From Actinomycetales bacterium (GTDB taxonomy: Bacteria; Actinomycetota; Actinomycetes; Actinomycetales; Microbacteriaceae): DNA of 64,000 bases. The position numbers were made by a program, and so were the translations under genes. Positions within the stretch are counted from its first letter, which is position 1, and every line of letters starts with the position of its first letter. Below the pieces are notes generated by a model. That model searched no databases. It saw only the letters and a program-made list of their open reading frames with translations, and was not told where the DNA came from. This document shows positions 8,745-18,537 of this stretch, one piece after another. The DNA lies in assembly GCA_015654475.1 (NCBI GenBank), contig JAATGV010000023.1, positions 1 to 64,000 of the forward strand, given 5' to 3'.

Positions 8745-9176
8745 ATGCCGACGCTCGCACGAGCCGTCCTTGGCTCGTCACCGATACCTGCATCCACGCA
8801 TATGCTCGCTCGCTCTCCCCGACCGCGAACTTCGGTCGACCCGCTGGTCTTCGCGCATAGGCTCTCGTTGATCGTGTGGGAGATCTGCGCGGATCGCAGG
8901 CCAATCGAACAGATCACACCATGGGTCACCGAGAATGTTCATCAGAGGCTGAGCAAACGGCTCACTCTGCTTCGCAATGCGGCTCTGGTCGCAAAGCCAG
9001 AAGGGCCGAGCTCCGCGAGCGATCTTCGCATTGGCTCACACAGAGCCATGCATCCCGATGAGCACACACTCGAGTTCTGCGCGACAGCACGAATCGACGG
9101 TCGCACTAGGGCAATGGTGATTTCCGTGCGAATCTATGTGGCCGGACCACGCGCAACATCAATAGACGTCATCTGA
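8745..9176 (+). CDS. Rv3235-family protein
   Basis: The 143 residues fit the small actinobacterial family typified by M. tuberculosis Rv3235. They show a helical middle with RRPIEQITPWVTENVHQRLSKR and a C-terminal beta-rich part ending TARIDGRTRAMVISVRIYV. Members are found beside secA and are of unknown function; the position directly next to secA here agrees. The first 30 residues are low-complexity. GAGGGG lies 11 nt before the ATG, so the start is reasonable but not certain. It is convergent with secA. Confidence 0.75.
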   Translation: MPTLARAVLGSSPIPASTHMLARSPRPRTSVDPLVFAHRLSLIVWEICADRRPIEQITPWVTENVHQRLSKRLTLLRNAALVAKPEGPSSASDLRIGSHRAMHPDEHTLEFCATARIDGRTRAMVISVRIYVAGPRATSIDVI

Positions 9177-9225
9177 GATGCTCTAGAGCAACGGCACACG
9201 ACAGTACAGATCGGCCCTTGCGCAG

Positions 9226-12039
9226 CTACTTCTTCTTCTGCGATGCACGGCGCTGAGCGCGGTTCAACGCTGGCTCATCGCCTTCGCCGTCCGTATCTAC
9301 GGCGGCCGGGCCAAACGCCGACTTGCGCGCCGGGGCCGCCTGCGGGTTCGTGCGCAGGGTTGCCGAAACCGCCACCTTCGTTGCCTTCGCACTGCGCGCT
9401 TTGTCCACCACTCCCGACGCGCTGCGCACGGCAACACCTCCGGCATCATCGGGGGACGAATAGCTCAACGCTCGCGACTCATCTTCGCGACTAAGGCCCT
9501 TCGCGCTCACTGCTGGAGCAGACGCTGAATCGCTAGCAGTGTTGACTTCCACCTCTATGCGATACAGGTACTCCAACGCCTCTTCTCGGATCTGCCCCGT
9601 CATCTGCTCGAACATGGCGAAACCCTCGCGCTGATACTCGACGAGAGGATCACGCTGAGCCATCGACCGTAGCCCAATACCCTCCTTGAGGTAATCCATC
9701 TCATACAAGTGGTCGCGCCAGCGGCGATCGACGACAGAAAGAAGAACTCGACGCTCTAGCTCGCGCATTGCCGCAGAACCGATCCGCTCCTCACGTTGCT
9801 GATACTGAAGGCGTGCGTCGGAAAGTATCTCCTCCGTCAGCCAATCCGCCCGAATCCGGCCGGCACCGCCCGCAGCCTCAAGCACCTCATCCACCGTGAT
9901 ACTGACCGGATACAAAGTATTCAGATCATTCCAAAGCGCATCGAAGTCCCATTCCTCACCAGAGGAACCATTCGTGTGCTGGTTGATGATCGCGATAACC
10001 ACTTCACTCAGAAAGCCCTGGATCTGCTCTTGGAGGTCGCCCTTCTCAAGAATTCGGCGACGATCAGAATAAATCGCCTCGCGCTGCCTGTTCAAAACAT
10101 CGTCATACTTCAGAACGTTCTTGCGAATTTCGGCGTTGCGGGCTTCGACCTGCCCCTGTGCGCTGGCGATTGCCCGCGAGACAACGCGCGACTCGATCGC
10201 AACATCGTCAGGGATCGACGAGCGAGACATGAGCGCCTCCGCAGCACCCGAGTTGAACAGCCGCATCAGGTCGTCAGTGAGAGACAGGTAGAAGCGGGTC
10301 TCTCCCGGATCGCCCTGACGGCCAGATCGCCCTCGCAACTGATTATCGATCCGTCGCGACTCGTGGCGCTCGGTGCCGAGAACATAGAGGCCGCCGGCTT
10401 CGCGGACTTTGACGGCCTCGGTCTCTACCTTCTCCTTGATCGCGGTGAAGACCTCGCCCCAATGTTCTTCGTACTCTTCCGGACGCTCTTGCGAGTCGTA
10501 GCCGCGCTCCTGCATCTCGGCAACGGCAAGAAACTCCGCGTTGCCACCAAGCATGATGTCAGTACCGCGGCCGGCCATGTTCGTTGCAACGGTGACGGCA
10601 CCAAGACGCCCAGCCTGAGCCACGATTGCGGCCTCACGCGAGTGGTTCTTCGCATTGAGCACTTCGTGCCGAATACCACGCTTGGCCAGCTTCTTTGAGA
10701 GATATTCGCTCTTCTCGACGCTGATAGTTCCAACAAGAACGGGCTGACCTTTGGCGTTACGCTCGATGATGTCTTCGACGACCTGATCGAATTTGACCTC
10801 TTGATTCTTATACACAAGGTCGGTCTGATCGACACGGATCATCGGTCGGTTTGTCGGAATCGGAACGACACCCAGCTTGTAGGTCGACAGGAACTCGGAC
10901 GCCTCGGTTTCGGCAGTACCCGTCATCCCAGACAACTTCTCGTACATGCGGAAATAGTTCTGCAATGTGACGGTGGCGAGCGTCTGGTTTTCAGCTTTCA
11001 CCTGCACCCGCTCTTTGGCCTCAATCGCCTGGTGGATGCCTTCGTTGTAGCGCCTTCCGGCCAGGATGCGACCGGTGTGCTCGTCGACGATGAGCACCTC
11101 TCCGTCTATCACGACGTAGTCCTTGTCGCGTTTGAACAGGGCCTTCGCTTTGATGGAGTTATTCAGGAACGAGATGAGTGGCGTGTTGGCCGACTCGTAA
11201 AGGTTGTCGATGCCGAGGTAGTCTTCCACCTTCGCGATTCCGGGCTCGAGAACCCCGATAGTGCGCTTCTTCTCGTCCGCTTCATAGTCTTCGCCCTCAA
11301 CGAGACGGTCAGCGATAGAGGCAAACTCTGTGAACCACCGATTGGCCTCTCCGGAGGCAGGGCCGCTAATGATCAGCGGTGTGCGCGCCTCGTCGATAAG
11401 AATGGAGTCGACCTCATCCACGATGGCAAAATGGTGCCCGCGCTGCACGAGATCTTCTTCTTGCCACGCCATGTTGTCGCGCAAATAGTCGAACCCGAAC
11501 TCATTGTTTGTGCCGTACGTCACGTCGGCGGCATACTGCAGGCGGCGCTCCTCTGGATTTTGTCCGGTAACGATACAGCCCGTGGTCATTCCGAGCGCGC
11601 GAAACACACGTCCCATCAGATCACTCTGATAGCTGGCCAGGTAGTCGTTGACGGTCACGATGTGAACGCCCTTGCCCGCTATGGCATTCAAGTAGGCGGG
11701 AAGAGTAGCAACGAGGGTCTTGCCTTCACCGGTCTTCATCTCAGCGATGTTGCCGAGGTGCAAAGCCGCACCACCCATGAGCTGAACGTGGAAAGGCCTC
11801 AGGCCCAAAGTGCGGCTCGCCGCTTCCCGAACAGCCGCGAAGGCCTCTGGGAGGAGGTCATCCAGGCTCTCCCCCGCTTCGTATCGCGCCTTGAAATCGG
11901 CGGTCTCGTTTCGTAGCTCCTCGTCGGAGAACGCCCTGAAGTCCTCTTCTAGCGTGTCGACCTGATGAGCGTAGCGGTCAAGCTTCTTGATGATTCGACC
12001 CTCGCCGACACGCAAGACTTTCTCAAGAACTGAGGCCAC
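9226..12039 (-). CDS. secA: Preprotein translocase ATPase SecA
   Basis: This 937-residue protein is the motor that drives unfolded preproteins through SecYEG at the membrane. Visible motifs in order are [19 protein letters not shown] (Walker A), [37 protein letters not shown] (DEVD box), [25 protein letters not shown] and [17 protein letters not shown]. The C-terminus is basic ([11 protein letters not shown]) and lacks the Cys-rich zinc motif of E. coli SecA. The frame is open further upstream, but GTG at 12039 gives the conserved [14 protein letters not shown] opening and has GGAG 9 nt before it. It is downstream of hpf on the same strand. Confidence 0.97.
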   Translation of the reverse strand: MASVLEKVLRVGEGRIIKKLDRYAHQVDTLEEDFRAFSDEELRNETADFKARYEAGESLDDLLPEAFAAVREAASRTLGLRPFHVQLMGGAALHLGNIAEMKTGEGKTLVATLPAYLNAIAGKGVHIVTVNDYLASYQSDLMGRVFRALGMTTGCIVTGQNPEERRLQYAADVTYGTNNEFGFDYLRDNMAWQEEDLVQRGHHFAIVDEVDSILIDEARTPLIISGPASGEANRWFTEFASIADRLVEGEDYEADEKKRTIGVLEPGIAKVEDYLGIDNLYESANTPLISFLNNSIKAKALFKRDKDYVVIDGEVLIVDEHTGRILAGRRYNEGIHQAIEAKERVQVKAENQTLATVTLQNYFRMYEKLSGMTGTAETEASEFLSTYKLGVVPIPTNRPMIRVDQTDLVYKNQEVKFDQVVEDIIERNAKGQPVLVGTISVEKSEYLSKKLAKRGIRHEVLNAKNHSREAAIVAQAGRLGAVTVATNMAGRGTDIMLGGNAEFLAVAEMQERGYDSQERPEEYEEHWGEVFTAIKEKVETEAVKVREAGGLYVLGTERHESRRIDNQLRGRSGRQGDPGETRFYLSLTDDLMRLFNSGAAEALMSRSSIPDDVAIESRVVSRAIASAQGQVEARNAEIRKNVLKYDDVLNRQREAIYSDRRRILEKGDLQEQIQGFLSEVVIAIINQHTNGSSGEEWDFDALWNDLNTLYPVSITVDEVLEAAGGAGRIRADWLTEEILSDARLQYQQREERIGSAAMRELERRVLLSVVDRRWRDHLYEMDYLKEGIGLRSMAQRDPLVEYQREGFAMFEQMTGQIREEALEYLYRIEVEVNTASDSASAPAVSAKGLSREDESRALSYSSPDDAGGVAVRSASGVVDKARSAKATKVAVSATLRTNPQAAPARKSAFGPAAVDTDGEGDEPALNRAQRRASQKKK

Positions 12040-12147
12040 GATTGATTTCTCCATCCGATAAAGCGGGTGCCTTCCGGCACGCGTCTGCGCCTCACGGCGC
12101 ACAAATCTTCAGTCATTCTAACGGGTAACGGTGAACACGACCTGGAT

Positions 12148-12190
12148 CGCGTGTTGGCGGAGATCCGATCCCGATGCCCGCCAACACGCG
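12148..12190 (-). terminator. 13-bp perfect stem-loop after hpf
   Basis: CGCGTGTTGGCGG (12148-12160) and CCGCCAACACGCG (12178-12190) are exact complements with a 17-nt loop, starting 7 bp beyond the hpf stop and ahead of secA. There is no T-tract, as is common for actinobacterial terminators. It would separate hpf from secA transcription. Confidence 0.65.
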
Positions 12191-12197
12191 CCCGGTG

Positions 12198-12842
12198 TCA
12201 ATCAAGATCGAGGGCGATCACCCCGTAGTCGTATCCCTTCCTGCGATACACGACACTCGGCTTATTCGACTCTGCGTCGAGGAACAGGTAGAAGTCGTGT
12301 CCGACGAGCTCCATGTTCGATAGGGCATCATCCAGAGTGATGGGGCGCGATACGAAATTTTTGCGACGGATCACCATTGGCGAGTAGTCAGGGACGTCAT
12401 ACGGATCCGGCTCAGTCTCAGCGATCACGGCGATGGCACCCGTACCGAGAGACTCAGGGGAGGCCGGCTGAACAGCGACGTCGGCGAAGCCGTCAAAGCT
12501 GCGCTCACCAAACGACTTGTTGCTGCGACGTCCGCCCTTACTGATCTTCTTCTTGTCGCGTGACCTGCGCACACGCTCAAGCAGCTTGTCGTATGCGATG
12601 TCGAAGGCGGCGAACTTGTCTGGGGCAACAGATTCTGCGCGAATCACTGGCCCAGCGCCGATCAGAGTCAACTCCACTTTGGTGTCCGCTGCGCTGCCGC
12701 GGCTTGGCGCATCTGATGAAGCTTTGACTTCGATCGCCTGCGCACGGTCTGCGAGATTCTCGACTTTATCGAGCTTCTCCGTTGCATAGGACTTGAAACG
12801 ATCAGTAAGAGTGACATTCTTGCCGAAGATGGTGACATCCAT
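12198..12842 (-). CDS. hpf: Long-form ribosome hibernation factor HPF/RaiA
   Basis: The 214 residues consist of an N-terminal ribosome-binding beta-alpha-beta-beta-beta-alpha domain (MDVTIFGKNVTLTDRFKSYA to about 105), a variable linker rich in Lys, Ser and Ala, and the C-terminal dimerisation domain of long HPFs (residues about 155-214: VIRRKNFVSRPITLDDALSN...DFYLFLDAESN..VVYRRKGYDYGVI). Long HPF pairs 70S ribosomes into inactive 100S dimers in slow growth. AGGAGGAGCGTC precedes the ATG. It lies between comF and secA on the same strand, a common actinobacterial order. Confidence 0.94.
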   Translation of the reverse strand: MDVTIFGKNVTLTDRFKSYATEKLDKVENLADRAQAIEVKASSDAPSRGSAADTKVELTLIGAGPVIRAESVAPDKFAAFDIAYDKLLERVRRSRDKKKISKGGRRSNKSFGERSFDGFADVAVQPASPESLGTGAIAVIAETEPDPYDVPDYSPMVIRRKNFVSRPITLDDALSNMELVGHDFYLFLDAESNKPSVVYRRKGYDYGVIALDLD

Positions 12843-12968
12843 GACGCTCCTCCTTGCGTATTAAGGGGCCGCCTCTGACATTCGGCGGCACCCGCCTTGT
12901 CGCTTCAACGCTACTCGCTTGCGGGCAGGGCCACCAGCACATATGTCGCGGGTTCAGCAGTGTGACAG

Positions 12969-13715
12969 CTAATCAGCAGCATGCTGCCGCACATGGCTGA
13001 TGGCGGCGACGCCACATATTGACGCTCCCGCATCGAGAAGTGCAGCTACCGCCGTTCGCACGGTGGCTCCCGTGGTCACCACGTCGTCGACGAGCACCAC
13101 CGGCACACCCGCGATGCCACGATCCGCACAGACCAGCGCGCCCTCGAGGTTCTCTCGCCGCTGCCTCACATCAAGGCCACGTTGATCATGAGTCGGGCGA
13201 ACCCACTCGAGCGATCCCAAACCGATCGAGACCCCAACGGGAAATCGGCACCTGATCAGTATGTGCTTGAGAGGCCAATAGCCACGGCGACGAAAAGCAC
13301 GTGACGTTGTGGGAATGGGCACGATCCGTGCTGCAGAGTGGCGACCTACTGCGCGAGTGATGCCGTCCTCCAGTACAGCTGCGAGCACAGAGACCACCTC
13401 GAAATGCTCGGCATCTTTGAACGCCGAGACGACCCGGCGGCATGCTTCCGGTTGCGCCGACGAATACACGGGGATGTCGAAACCCTGCACACTGACGTGT
13501 TCCACCACCAACCCATCTGCAGCTATTCGGGCAGTGCATGCTCCGCATACTCCACGTGCCGGCATGGCACAGACAGGGCACCAAGCGGGAAACACGAGGT
13601 CCGACCATCCGCGTCTCACATTCTGCAATGCAGCTTTCAGCCACCCCGTTCCGCCCGCCCCCGAGCGGATAGGGCTGAGCCCGCCAAGCCTTTCCTGCCT
13701 AGAGTTTTCTGTCAT
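12969..13715 (-). CDS. comF: ComF-family phosphoribosyltransferase-like protein
   Basis: This 248-residue protein has a zinc-finger-like N-terminus (CPVCAMPARGVCGAC, about 46-60) and a type I PRTase fold ending in the PRPP-loop motif VVLVDDVVTTGAT. ComF proteins are linked to natural DNA uptake in Firmicutes and Proteobacteria; in Actinobacteria the role is unproven. The RRENLEGAL stretch is the usual ComF motif preceding the PRPP loop. ATG at 13715 is preferred over 13742. It lies between the repeat-rich region downstream of lpqB and hpf. Confidence 0.85.
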   Translation of the reverse strand: MTENSRQERLGGLSPIRSGAGGTGWLKAALQNVRRGWSDLVFPAWCPVCAMPARGVCGACTARIAADGLVVEHVSVQGFDIPVYSSAQPEACRRVVSAFKDAEHFEVVSVLAAVLEDGITRAVGRHSAARIVPIPTTSRAFRRRGYWPLKHILIRCRFPVGVSIGLGSLEWVRPTHDQRGLDVRQRRENLEGALVCADRGIAGVPVVLVDDVVTTGATVRTAVAALLDAGASICGVAAISHVRQHAAD

Positions 13716-13963
13716 CGCACCATCGTGGCCACAGTTGAGCATTTAGATCACCGCGCCCGCACATAACAAGAACACATTGGCAGTCGGAACGGGATGTGAA
13801 AAACAGTCAGTTCTACCGGGCGAGATGAGGACCAAACTTGCAGTTGGATTTGCGTGGTGCCATCCACTTTCTCTCGTTTTTGCCCCGCCCCCTCCGAGAC
13901 GTCTCCCTCCGAGACGCGCTCTCGAGACGCCCTCTCCGAAACACTCCCTCCGTAGACTCGTGT

Positions 13964-14243
13964 TCCTGCAGACGCCCCCACTCGAAGGCCCAATGCCGCT
14001 CCGTGCCTCGCCACGTCACCCACGCCCACCACCCGGCCCCAATGTGCAGACGCCCCCATTTGAACTCCCGATCTGCCCGAACCTGGCACCGTGGATGCCC
14101 GAAATACCGGGCAACACGACGTGTAGCTGATTCTTGTGGGAGCTTCAGATGGGGGCGTCTGCACCTCACAGCGGACGAGCAACTCCCTGCTGGGTCACGC
14201 AGGCAACAAGCGGCGTCAACACCGACTGGGGGCGTCTGCAGAA
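13964..14243. repeat. Nested inverted repeats with four TGCAGACGCCCCCA copies
   Basis: TGCAGACGCCCCCA occurs at 13967-13980 and 14045-14058, and its complement at 14150-14163 and 14227-14240. With flanks, the inner pair (14044-14064 and 14144-14164) matches at 20 of 21 positions, and the outer pair (13964-13984 and 14223-14243) at 19 of 21. The copies are therefore arranged as one hairpin inside another. A partly matching fifth unit with GAGACGCCCTCTCCGAAAC lies at about 13924-13942. Confidence 0.8.
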
Positions 14244-14264
14244 TAAGACTCATCACTGATTGGC

Positions 14265-14380
14265 AAGCAGTAAGCAGTAAGCAGTAAACGACGAACGACG
14301 AACAACGAACAACAGATGAACTACGGACAGCACTCAACAACACTCAACAGCCAGAACCCAGCAGCACCCAGCAGCACCCA
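14265..14380. repeat. Short tandem repeats (7-mers and 10-mers)
   Basis: Three exact copies of AAGCAGT (14265-14285) are followed by four heptamers ACGACGA, ACGACGA, ACAACGA, ACAACAG (14288-14315). Next come two CACTCAACA(A/G) decamers (14331-14350) and two GCAGCACCCA decamers (14361-14380). The tract lies just beyond the lpqB stop codon at 14424 and is of the type prone to slippage. Confidence 0.8.
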
Positions 14381-14423
14381 ACACACCCAGCAAACGACGA
14401 CCGCCAGGCAGCAAGCGAACGAG

Positions 14424-16139
14424 CTACCAGCTGTACCCGATCGCGGAGATCCCGGTCGCAACCTGCAACCAGCTTGACCCCCGGGGAGCAAATACTTCGC
14501 CAGACTCGAGAAGAAGGCGAATCGAGTCTTCGCCAGACCCGGCGGTCATCGCGATGGCCTTTGCCGTCGACGTCTTCGTTGTCGACTCTCCGCCAACGGT
14601 CATCACTGTGACAGTGGATGCGTTTCCGGCACTTGCCAGGATCGCGACGTCCTGATCGGAAGACCATACGATGGCGCTCGCGCCACGATCAAGGGTCGTC
14701 AGAGTAAGCGGCTGCACGAGTTCTGATGGCTTGCCTTCTTTGTCGCGCACCAGCCCGGAGACAAGCACGGAGACGCGTGACCCGTTTCGCGCCAAAATAG
14801 CGAGCCTCGTTCCGTCACGCGAAAGCTTTGCCGAAATCACATCGTCGCCAAGCCATGACTGCGCAACGGAAGTCTCCGAGCCGTCCGGTCCGAATACTTT
14901 GACACGCTGACCGACCACGGCCCACACATAGCCATGGGGATCGATCGAGACTCCGGAAGAGCTCGATTGTGTCAGTTGCGTCGGAGCGTCGGCGTCTCCC
15001 GTGGCGATCCACAGACCTTGCGCCGTCGTCCCTGCCGCGGTGGAGCCGCGAATGGTGAAGCTCGTCAGCGGCAACTGGCTGATCGCGTCAGCAAGACCAG
15101 CGATTTTCTCCGTAGTGCCATCGTCGGAGAGGTAGGCGAGCGACTCTCCGTCATCGACGATAAGGCGCGCCGCCTGGGGAGAAGGATTCGTAATCGGTGC
15201 ATCGCTACCGAGGTCGCTGATCGGAACCACCGTGTCATTGACCGAAATTTGCACCTTTGAGACGGTACTCAACCCTGACAACGTTGCCTGCAACTGCAAC
15301 AGCATCAGCTGTCTGCCCCGCGCATCCGCGGTCAGGGCTTGAGATGACAGTTCAACAGTCGTGACCGACGACGAAGTGGATATCGTGTCCACCGCTAACT
15401 GGGTGCCGTCGGGCACAGCGGTGGCAACAGTGCCCTTTGCGAGCCACGAGCTCGGCCCCTTGAGCAGAAGCTGAACCAGGCGTGTCGCCGCCCACGGGGT
15501 GTTCGCGATCCACCGAACGTCGGGAACCCGGAATGCGAAATCCGGATCGTAAAAATACAGCGTCTGCTGCGTGTAGATGAGGCTGAAGCGCGGCCGGATG
15601 ATGGCCACGCCATCCGGTGCAGAAGCAATACGCCATTCACCGGAGACCTGGACGAGGGTGAAGGTCTGCTTGACGTCGGCATTTGTCGACGTCTCCGTGA
15701 GATGGCCGTCCTGATCGATGCTCGCGCCGACGCTGACCGAGACATCGGCTTTGCCGTCCTGCCCGATGGATATCGTTGGCTGGCCATCGTAGACGAGCAC
15801 CGAGGCGGACGGATCCCACGTCGACTTCAGGTCCGACGTCAGGTATTCGCGCGCAACCGCGTAGTCGTTCGAGAAGCCTGTTCCTGCGTCGATGAATCCT
15901 CGCAATATCTCTTCCTGGCTATCTCCGGATGCAGGCCCTGCTGGAGTAATGATGTATCCGCCCGTTGCGTCAGTGTCAATGTCGCTGACATGGTTCGGAC
16001 CTCCCGACGTCGGGATGCTCGCACACCCGCTGAGCACGCCGGTCACGGCGACGACAACAGAAAGGACGCACGCGAGCCTGGCGCGCCCCCCGCCCCACGT
16101 CTGGCCGGCGCGCAGCAGACGCATTCGACTACTTGTCAT
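14424..16139 (-). CDS. lpqB: Lipoprotein LpqB
   Basis: The 571 residues start with a basic leader and hydrophobic helix ending in the lipobox LSGC (Cys39), followed by ASIPTSGGPNHVSDID. A GerMN-type domain occupies about residues 200-330, and a beta-propeller-like C-terminus follows. LpqB is the third gene of the mtrAB-lpqB operon; in mycobacteria it is reported to interact with the extracytoplasmic part of MtrB and influence MtrA phosphorylation. The ATG at 16139 overlaps the mtrB stop by 11 bp, implying coupled translation; the longer frame would read through mtrB. Downstream lies the repeat-rich non-coding region. Confidence 0.93.
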   Translation of the reverse strand: MTSSRMRLLRAGQTWGGGRARLACVLSVVVAVTGVLSGCASIPTSGGPNHVSDIDTDATGGYIITPAGPASGDSQEEILRGFIDAGTGFSNDYAVAREYLTSDLKSTWDPSASVLVYDGQPTISIGQDGKADVSVSVGASIDQDGHLTETSTNADVKQTFTLVQVSGEWRIASAPDGVAIIRPRFSLIYTQQTLYFYDPDFAFRVPDVRWIANTPWAATRLVQLLLKGPSSWLAKGTVATAVPDGTQLAVDTISTSSSVTTVELSSQALTADARGRQLMLLQLQATLSGLSTVSKVQISVNDTVVPISDLGSDAPITNPSPQAARLIVDDGESLAYLSDDGTTEKIAGLADAISQLPLTSFTIRGSTAAGTTAQGLWIATGDADAPTQLTQSSSSGVSIDPHGYVWAVVGQRVKVFGPDGSETSVAQSWLGDDVISAKLSRDGTRLAILARNGSRVSVLVSGLVRDKEGKPSELVQPLTLTTLDRGASAIVWSSDQDVAILASAGNASTVTVMTVGGESTTKTSTAKAIAMTAGSGEDSIRLLLESGEVFAPRGSSWLQVATGISAIGYSW

Positions 16140-17742
16140 GGCCCGACTCCTCTCGCCACGTCTTGGGCAGGATGATGGAACTCGTCTGCGGGCTTGGCGA
16201 CGTTGGCGGAAGCCCGAGGGGACTCGTAGTGATCTGCCCATCCGGCGTTCGCGGAATGGTGAGCCGAAAACAGGATCCCTCTCCGGGTTTCGACCACACT
16301 TCTAGGGCACCGTGGTGCAGCAAGGTGTCTTCGGCGGCGATCGACAGCCCAAGACCTGTACCGCCGATCGTGCGCTTCCTCGACGAGTCGGCGCGCCAGA
16401 ACCGGTCGAAAACCCTCGACTGATCGACTGCGGCGATGCCAACTCCATGATCTCGAACCGCGACGGAGACTGCCGACCGGTTTGCACCGATCCACACCTC
16501 GATCTGCCCGCCATCACCATGCTCGATGGCGTTGGCGATGAGGTTGCGGACGATGCGCTCGATGCGTCGCTCGTCAGCCGTGACAAGGCACTTCGGCCTT
16601 GGCGCCCGCAACGTGAGTTCGCTTCCCCTCTCAGCGGCAAGCGGCAGAAACGAGCTCACAATGCGCTTCGCAAGGGCTTTGAGCTCGAACTTCGTGGCCG
16701 ACAGGGTAGCGGCACCTGCATCGAAGCGGCTGATCTCGAGAAGATCGCCAAGCAGGAGTTCGAACCGGTCTACCTGGTTGTGCAGGAGTTCGACCGCCCG
16801 CTTGTAGCTTGGATCGAGCTGTTCTCGCCCATCGAAGATCATGTCACTGGCGAGCCGGATAGTTGTGAGTGGAGTTCTCAGCTCATGCGAGACATCGGAG
16901 ACGAAGCGCTGCTGCATGGTGGATAGGGTTTCCAGTTGGATGATCTGCGACTGGATCGATTCGGCCATCTGATTGAACGAGGTGGCGAGTACGGCAAGTT
17001 CGTCCTCACCGCGGACGTCAATTCTTTGAGCGAGGTCGCCGCCTGCAAACATGCGGCTCGTCGACGCAACAGCCCGAACTGGTCGTATCACCAGTGTGAC
17101 GACTCCGAGCATGATTGCGCTGAGGAGGAGAGCGAGCGCGATCCCTCCGACATACAGAATCTGCTGCACATACGCGAGTGTCTGAGCCTCTCCGCTGAGG
17201 TCGAAAACCACATAGACCTCATGCAACCCCGCGACTTGAACCGTCAACCCCGCTCCAACGATGATCGCCGGATCTCCCCCGATGTCGACCGATTCCCACC
17301 ACAACCCTGTCGAGTTCTCTCGCACCGCAGCGCGCAAGCTCTTGGGCAGGTCGTCGAGCCCTAGCCCACCACTTGTGATGTCTTGGGTGTATCCGAAAGA
17401 GGCCTTCTCGCTGCGCAGCAACGCCACCTTTTGCGAGGTCGTGGTGCCTTCGATGTCGGAGAGCACCTTGTTCATGAGTTCCTGGATGGATGCGGTATCG
17501 GTAGCGGCCGAGGCGGACAGCGAACTCTGCGCTTCGGCTATTGCGCGATTCGAGACGGAAAGCACTTGGTTGAGGCGCGAGCTGAACAGGTCCTGGCTGA
17601 TGCTCAGGGCCGCGACGGCACCGAACACGGCAATCGCCATCGAGGTCAACAGGACCGTGATGACGACAGTACGAACCTGCAGCGAACTTCGCCAGAGGTT
17701 GCCAATGGATGCAAATCGCCACCTCCGGGGACCTACCCTCAC
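16129..17742 (-). CDS. mtrB: Sensor histidine kinase MtrB
   Basis: The 537-residue membrane kinase has transmembrane helices at about 26-49 and 196-220 flanking an extracytoplasmic sensor, then HAMP (about 217-270), HisKA with phospho-acceptor His286 in VSDVSHELRTPLTTIRLASD, and HATPase motifs NLIANAIEHG, DHGVGI and GTGLGLSIA. MtrB phosphorylates MtrA, which controls cell-wall and division genes. Its GTG start shares four bases with the mtrA stop (GTGA), and its stop overlaps the lpqB start. Length is normal. Confidence 0.95.
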   Translation of the reverse strand: MRVGPRRWRFASIGNLWRSSLQVRTVVITVLLTSMAIAVFGAVAALSISQDLFSSRLNQVLSVSNRAIAEAQSSLSASAATDTASIQELMNKVLSDIEGTTTSQKVALLRSEKASFGYTQDITSGGLGLDDLPKSLRAAVRENSTGLWWESVDIGGDPAIIVGAGLTVQVAGLHEVYVVFDLSGEAQTLAYVQQILYVGGIALALLLSAIMLGVVTLVIRPVRAVASTSRMFAGGDLAQRIDVRGEDELAVLATSFNQMAESIQSQIIQLETLSTMQQRFVSDVSHELRTPLTTIRLASDMIFDGREQLDPSYKRAVELLHNQVDRFELLLGDLLEISRFDAGAATLSATKFELKALAKRIVSSFLPLAAERGSELTLRAPRPKCLVTADERRIERIVRNLIANAIEHGDGGQIEVWIGANRSAVSVAVRDHGVGIAAVDQSRVFDRFWRADSSRKRTIGGTGLGLSIAAEDTLLHHGALEVWSKPGEGSCFRLTIPRTPDGQITTSPLGLPPTSPSPQTSSIILPKTWREESGHDK

Positions 17743-18419
17743 CCGCCGCCCGCCCGGTAACCGACGCCACGAACCGTGACCACGATTTGTGGTTCGTCGG
17801 GGTTGTGCTCAATTTTGGAGCGTAGACGCTGGACGTGCACGTTCACTAGGCGTGTGTCTGCCTTGTACTGGTACCCCCAGACCCGTTCGAGCAGCGCCTC
17901 ACGCGTGAATACTCGTCCAGGGTTGGAGGCGAGGGTGACGAGCAGGCTGAACTCGAGCGGGGTCAGCGAGAGGGGAACACCGTCGCGCGTTGCCGTGTGG
18001 GCGCGTGCATCTATGGTGATGTCGCCGACGACCACAGATTGGGCGGCACTATCGTTCGGTGCTGGCCGCAGGCGTGCCTTGACCCTGGCGACAAGCTCTT
18101 GTGGCTTGAATGGCTTGACGATGTAGTCGTCGGCACCCGATTCCAGGCCGCGCACGACGTCATTCGTCTCTGCCTTGGCAGTCAACATAATGATCGGCAC
18201 GAACGATTGCGTGCGAATGGTGCGGCAGACCTCTATGCCGTCCATTCCCGGAAGCATGAGATCTAGCAGCACAAGATCGGGCTGGTGCGTGGCGAAGTCG
18301 TCCACGGCGCTGATGCCGTCGGCCGAATGGTTGACTTCATAGCCCTCATTCGCCAGAACCAAGCCCACCATCTCAGCGAGAGCGTTGTCATCGTCGACAA
18401 TCAGAATCTTGCTCGCCAT
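17739..18419 (-). CDS. mtrA: Response regulator MtrA
   Basis: The 226-residue OmpR/PhoB-class regulator has acidic residues DDD at 9-11, the phospho-acceptor Asp53 in LVLLDLMLPGMDG, the switch Thr/Lys in IIMLTAKAET, and a winged-helix output domain ending VHVQRLRSKIEHNPDEPQIVVTVRGVGYR. The ATG at 18419 gives the conserved MASKILIVDDDNAL opening; the frame continues upstream without conservation. It is first in mtrA-mtrB-lpqB. It is essential in mycobacteria and regulates division and wall hydrolase genes. Confidence 0.96.
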   Translation of the reverse strand: MASKILIVDDDNALAEMVGLVLANEGYEVNHSADGISAVDDFATHQPDLVLLDLMLPGMDGIEVCRTIRTQSFVPIIMLTAKAETNDVVRGLESGADDYIVKPFKPQELVARVKARLRPAPNDSAAQSVVVGDITIDARAHTATRDGVPLSLTPLEFSLLVTLASNPGRVFTREALLERVWGYQYKADTRLVNVHVQRLRSKIEHNPDEPQIVVTVRGVGYRAGGG

Positions 18420-18537
18420 GAAACTATCCCATCCCGCCAATCGAGTGTCTGACACAGGTGCACTAGCTGGGGAAGCCGCCCCTCTCAAGAATAGTCGAGT
18501 TGGATGCATACCCCGCGCGTTACCTCGGCATGTATGG

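Larger units (their letters stand above)
13716..14423. other. 708-bp non-coding, repeat-rich region
   Basis: No convincing gene lies between comF and lpqB. Several frames are open on both strands (for example 13813-14343 minus and 13838-14287 plus), but they overlap each other, read through inverted repeats, and translate into low-complexity Arg/Ser/Cys-rich protein without ribosome-binding sites. The region holds two nested long inverted repeats (13964-14243), imperfect CTCCGAGACG-type repeats at about 13895-13950, and short tandem repeats next to the lpqB stop (14265-14380). Confidence 0.7.

Noticed and set aside
10801-11916. 371-codon open frame on the plus strand
   Set aside because: It is antisense to secA, whose frame is fully conserved. 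Long antisense frames are common in GC-rich DNA.
13964-14243. CRISPR array
   Set aside because: The four 14-bp copies are in both orientations, unevenly spaced, and pair as nested hairpins. No cas genes are present.
13748-14343. Open frames on both strands in the lpqB-comF gap (144, 176 and 149 codons)
   Set aside because: They overlap one another, cross the inverted repeats, have no ribosome-binding site and translate to Arg/Ser/Cys-rich low-complexity sequence.
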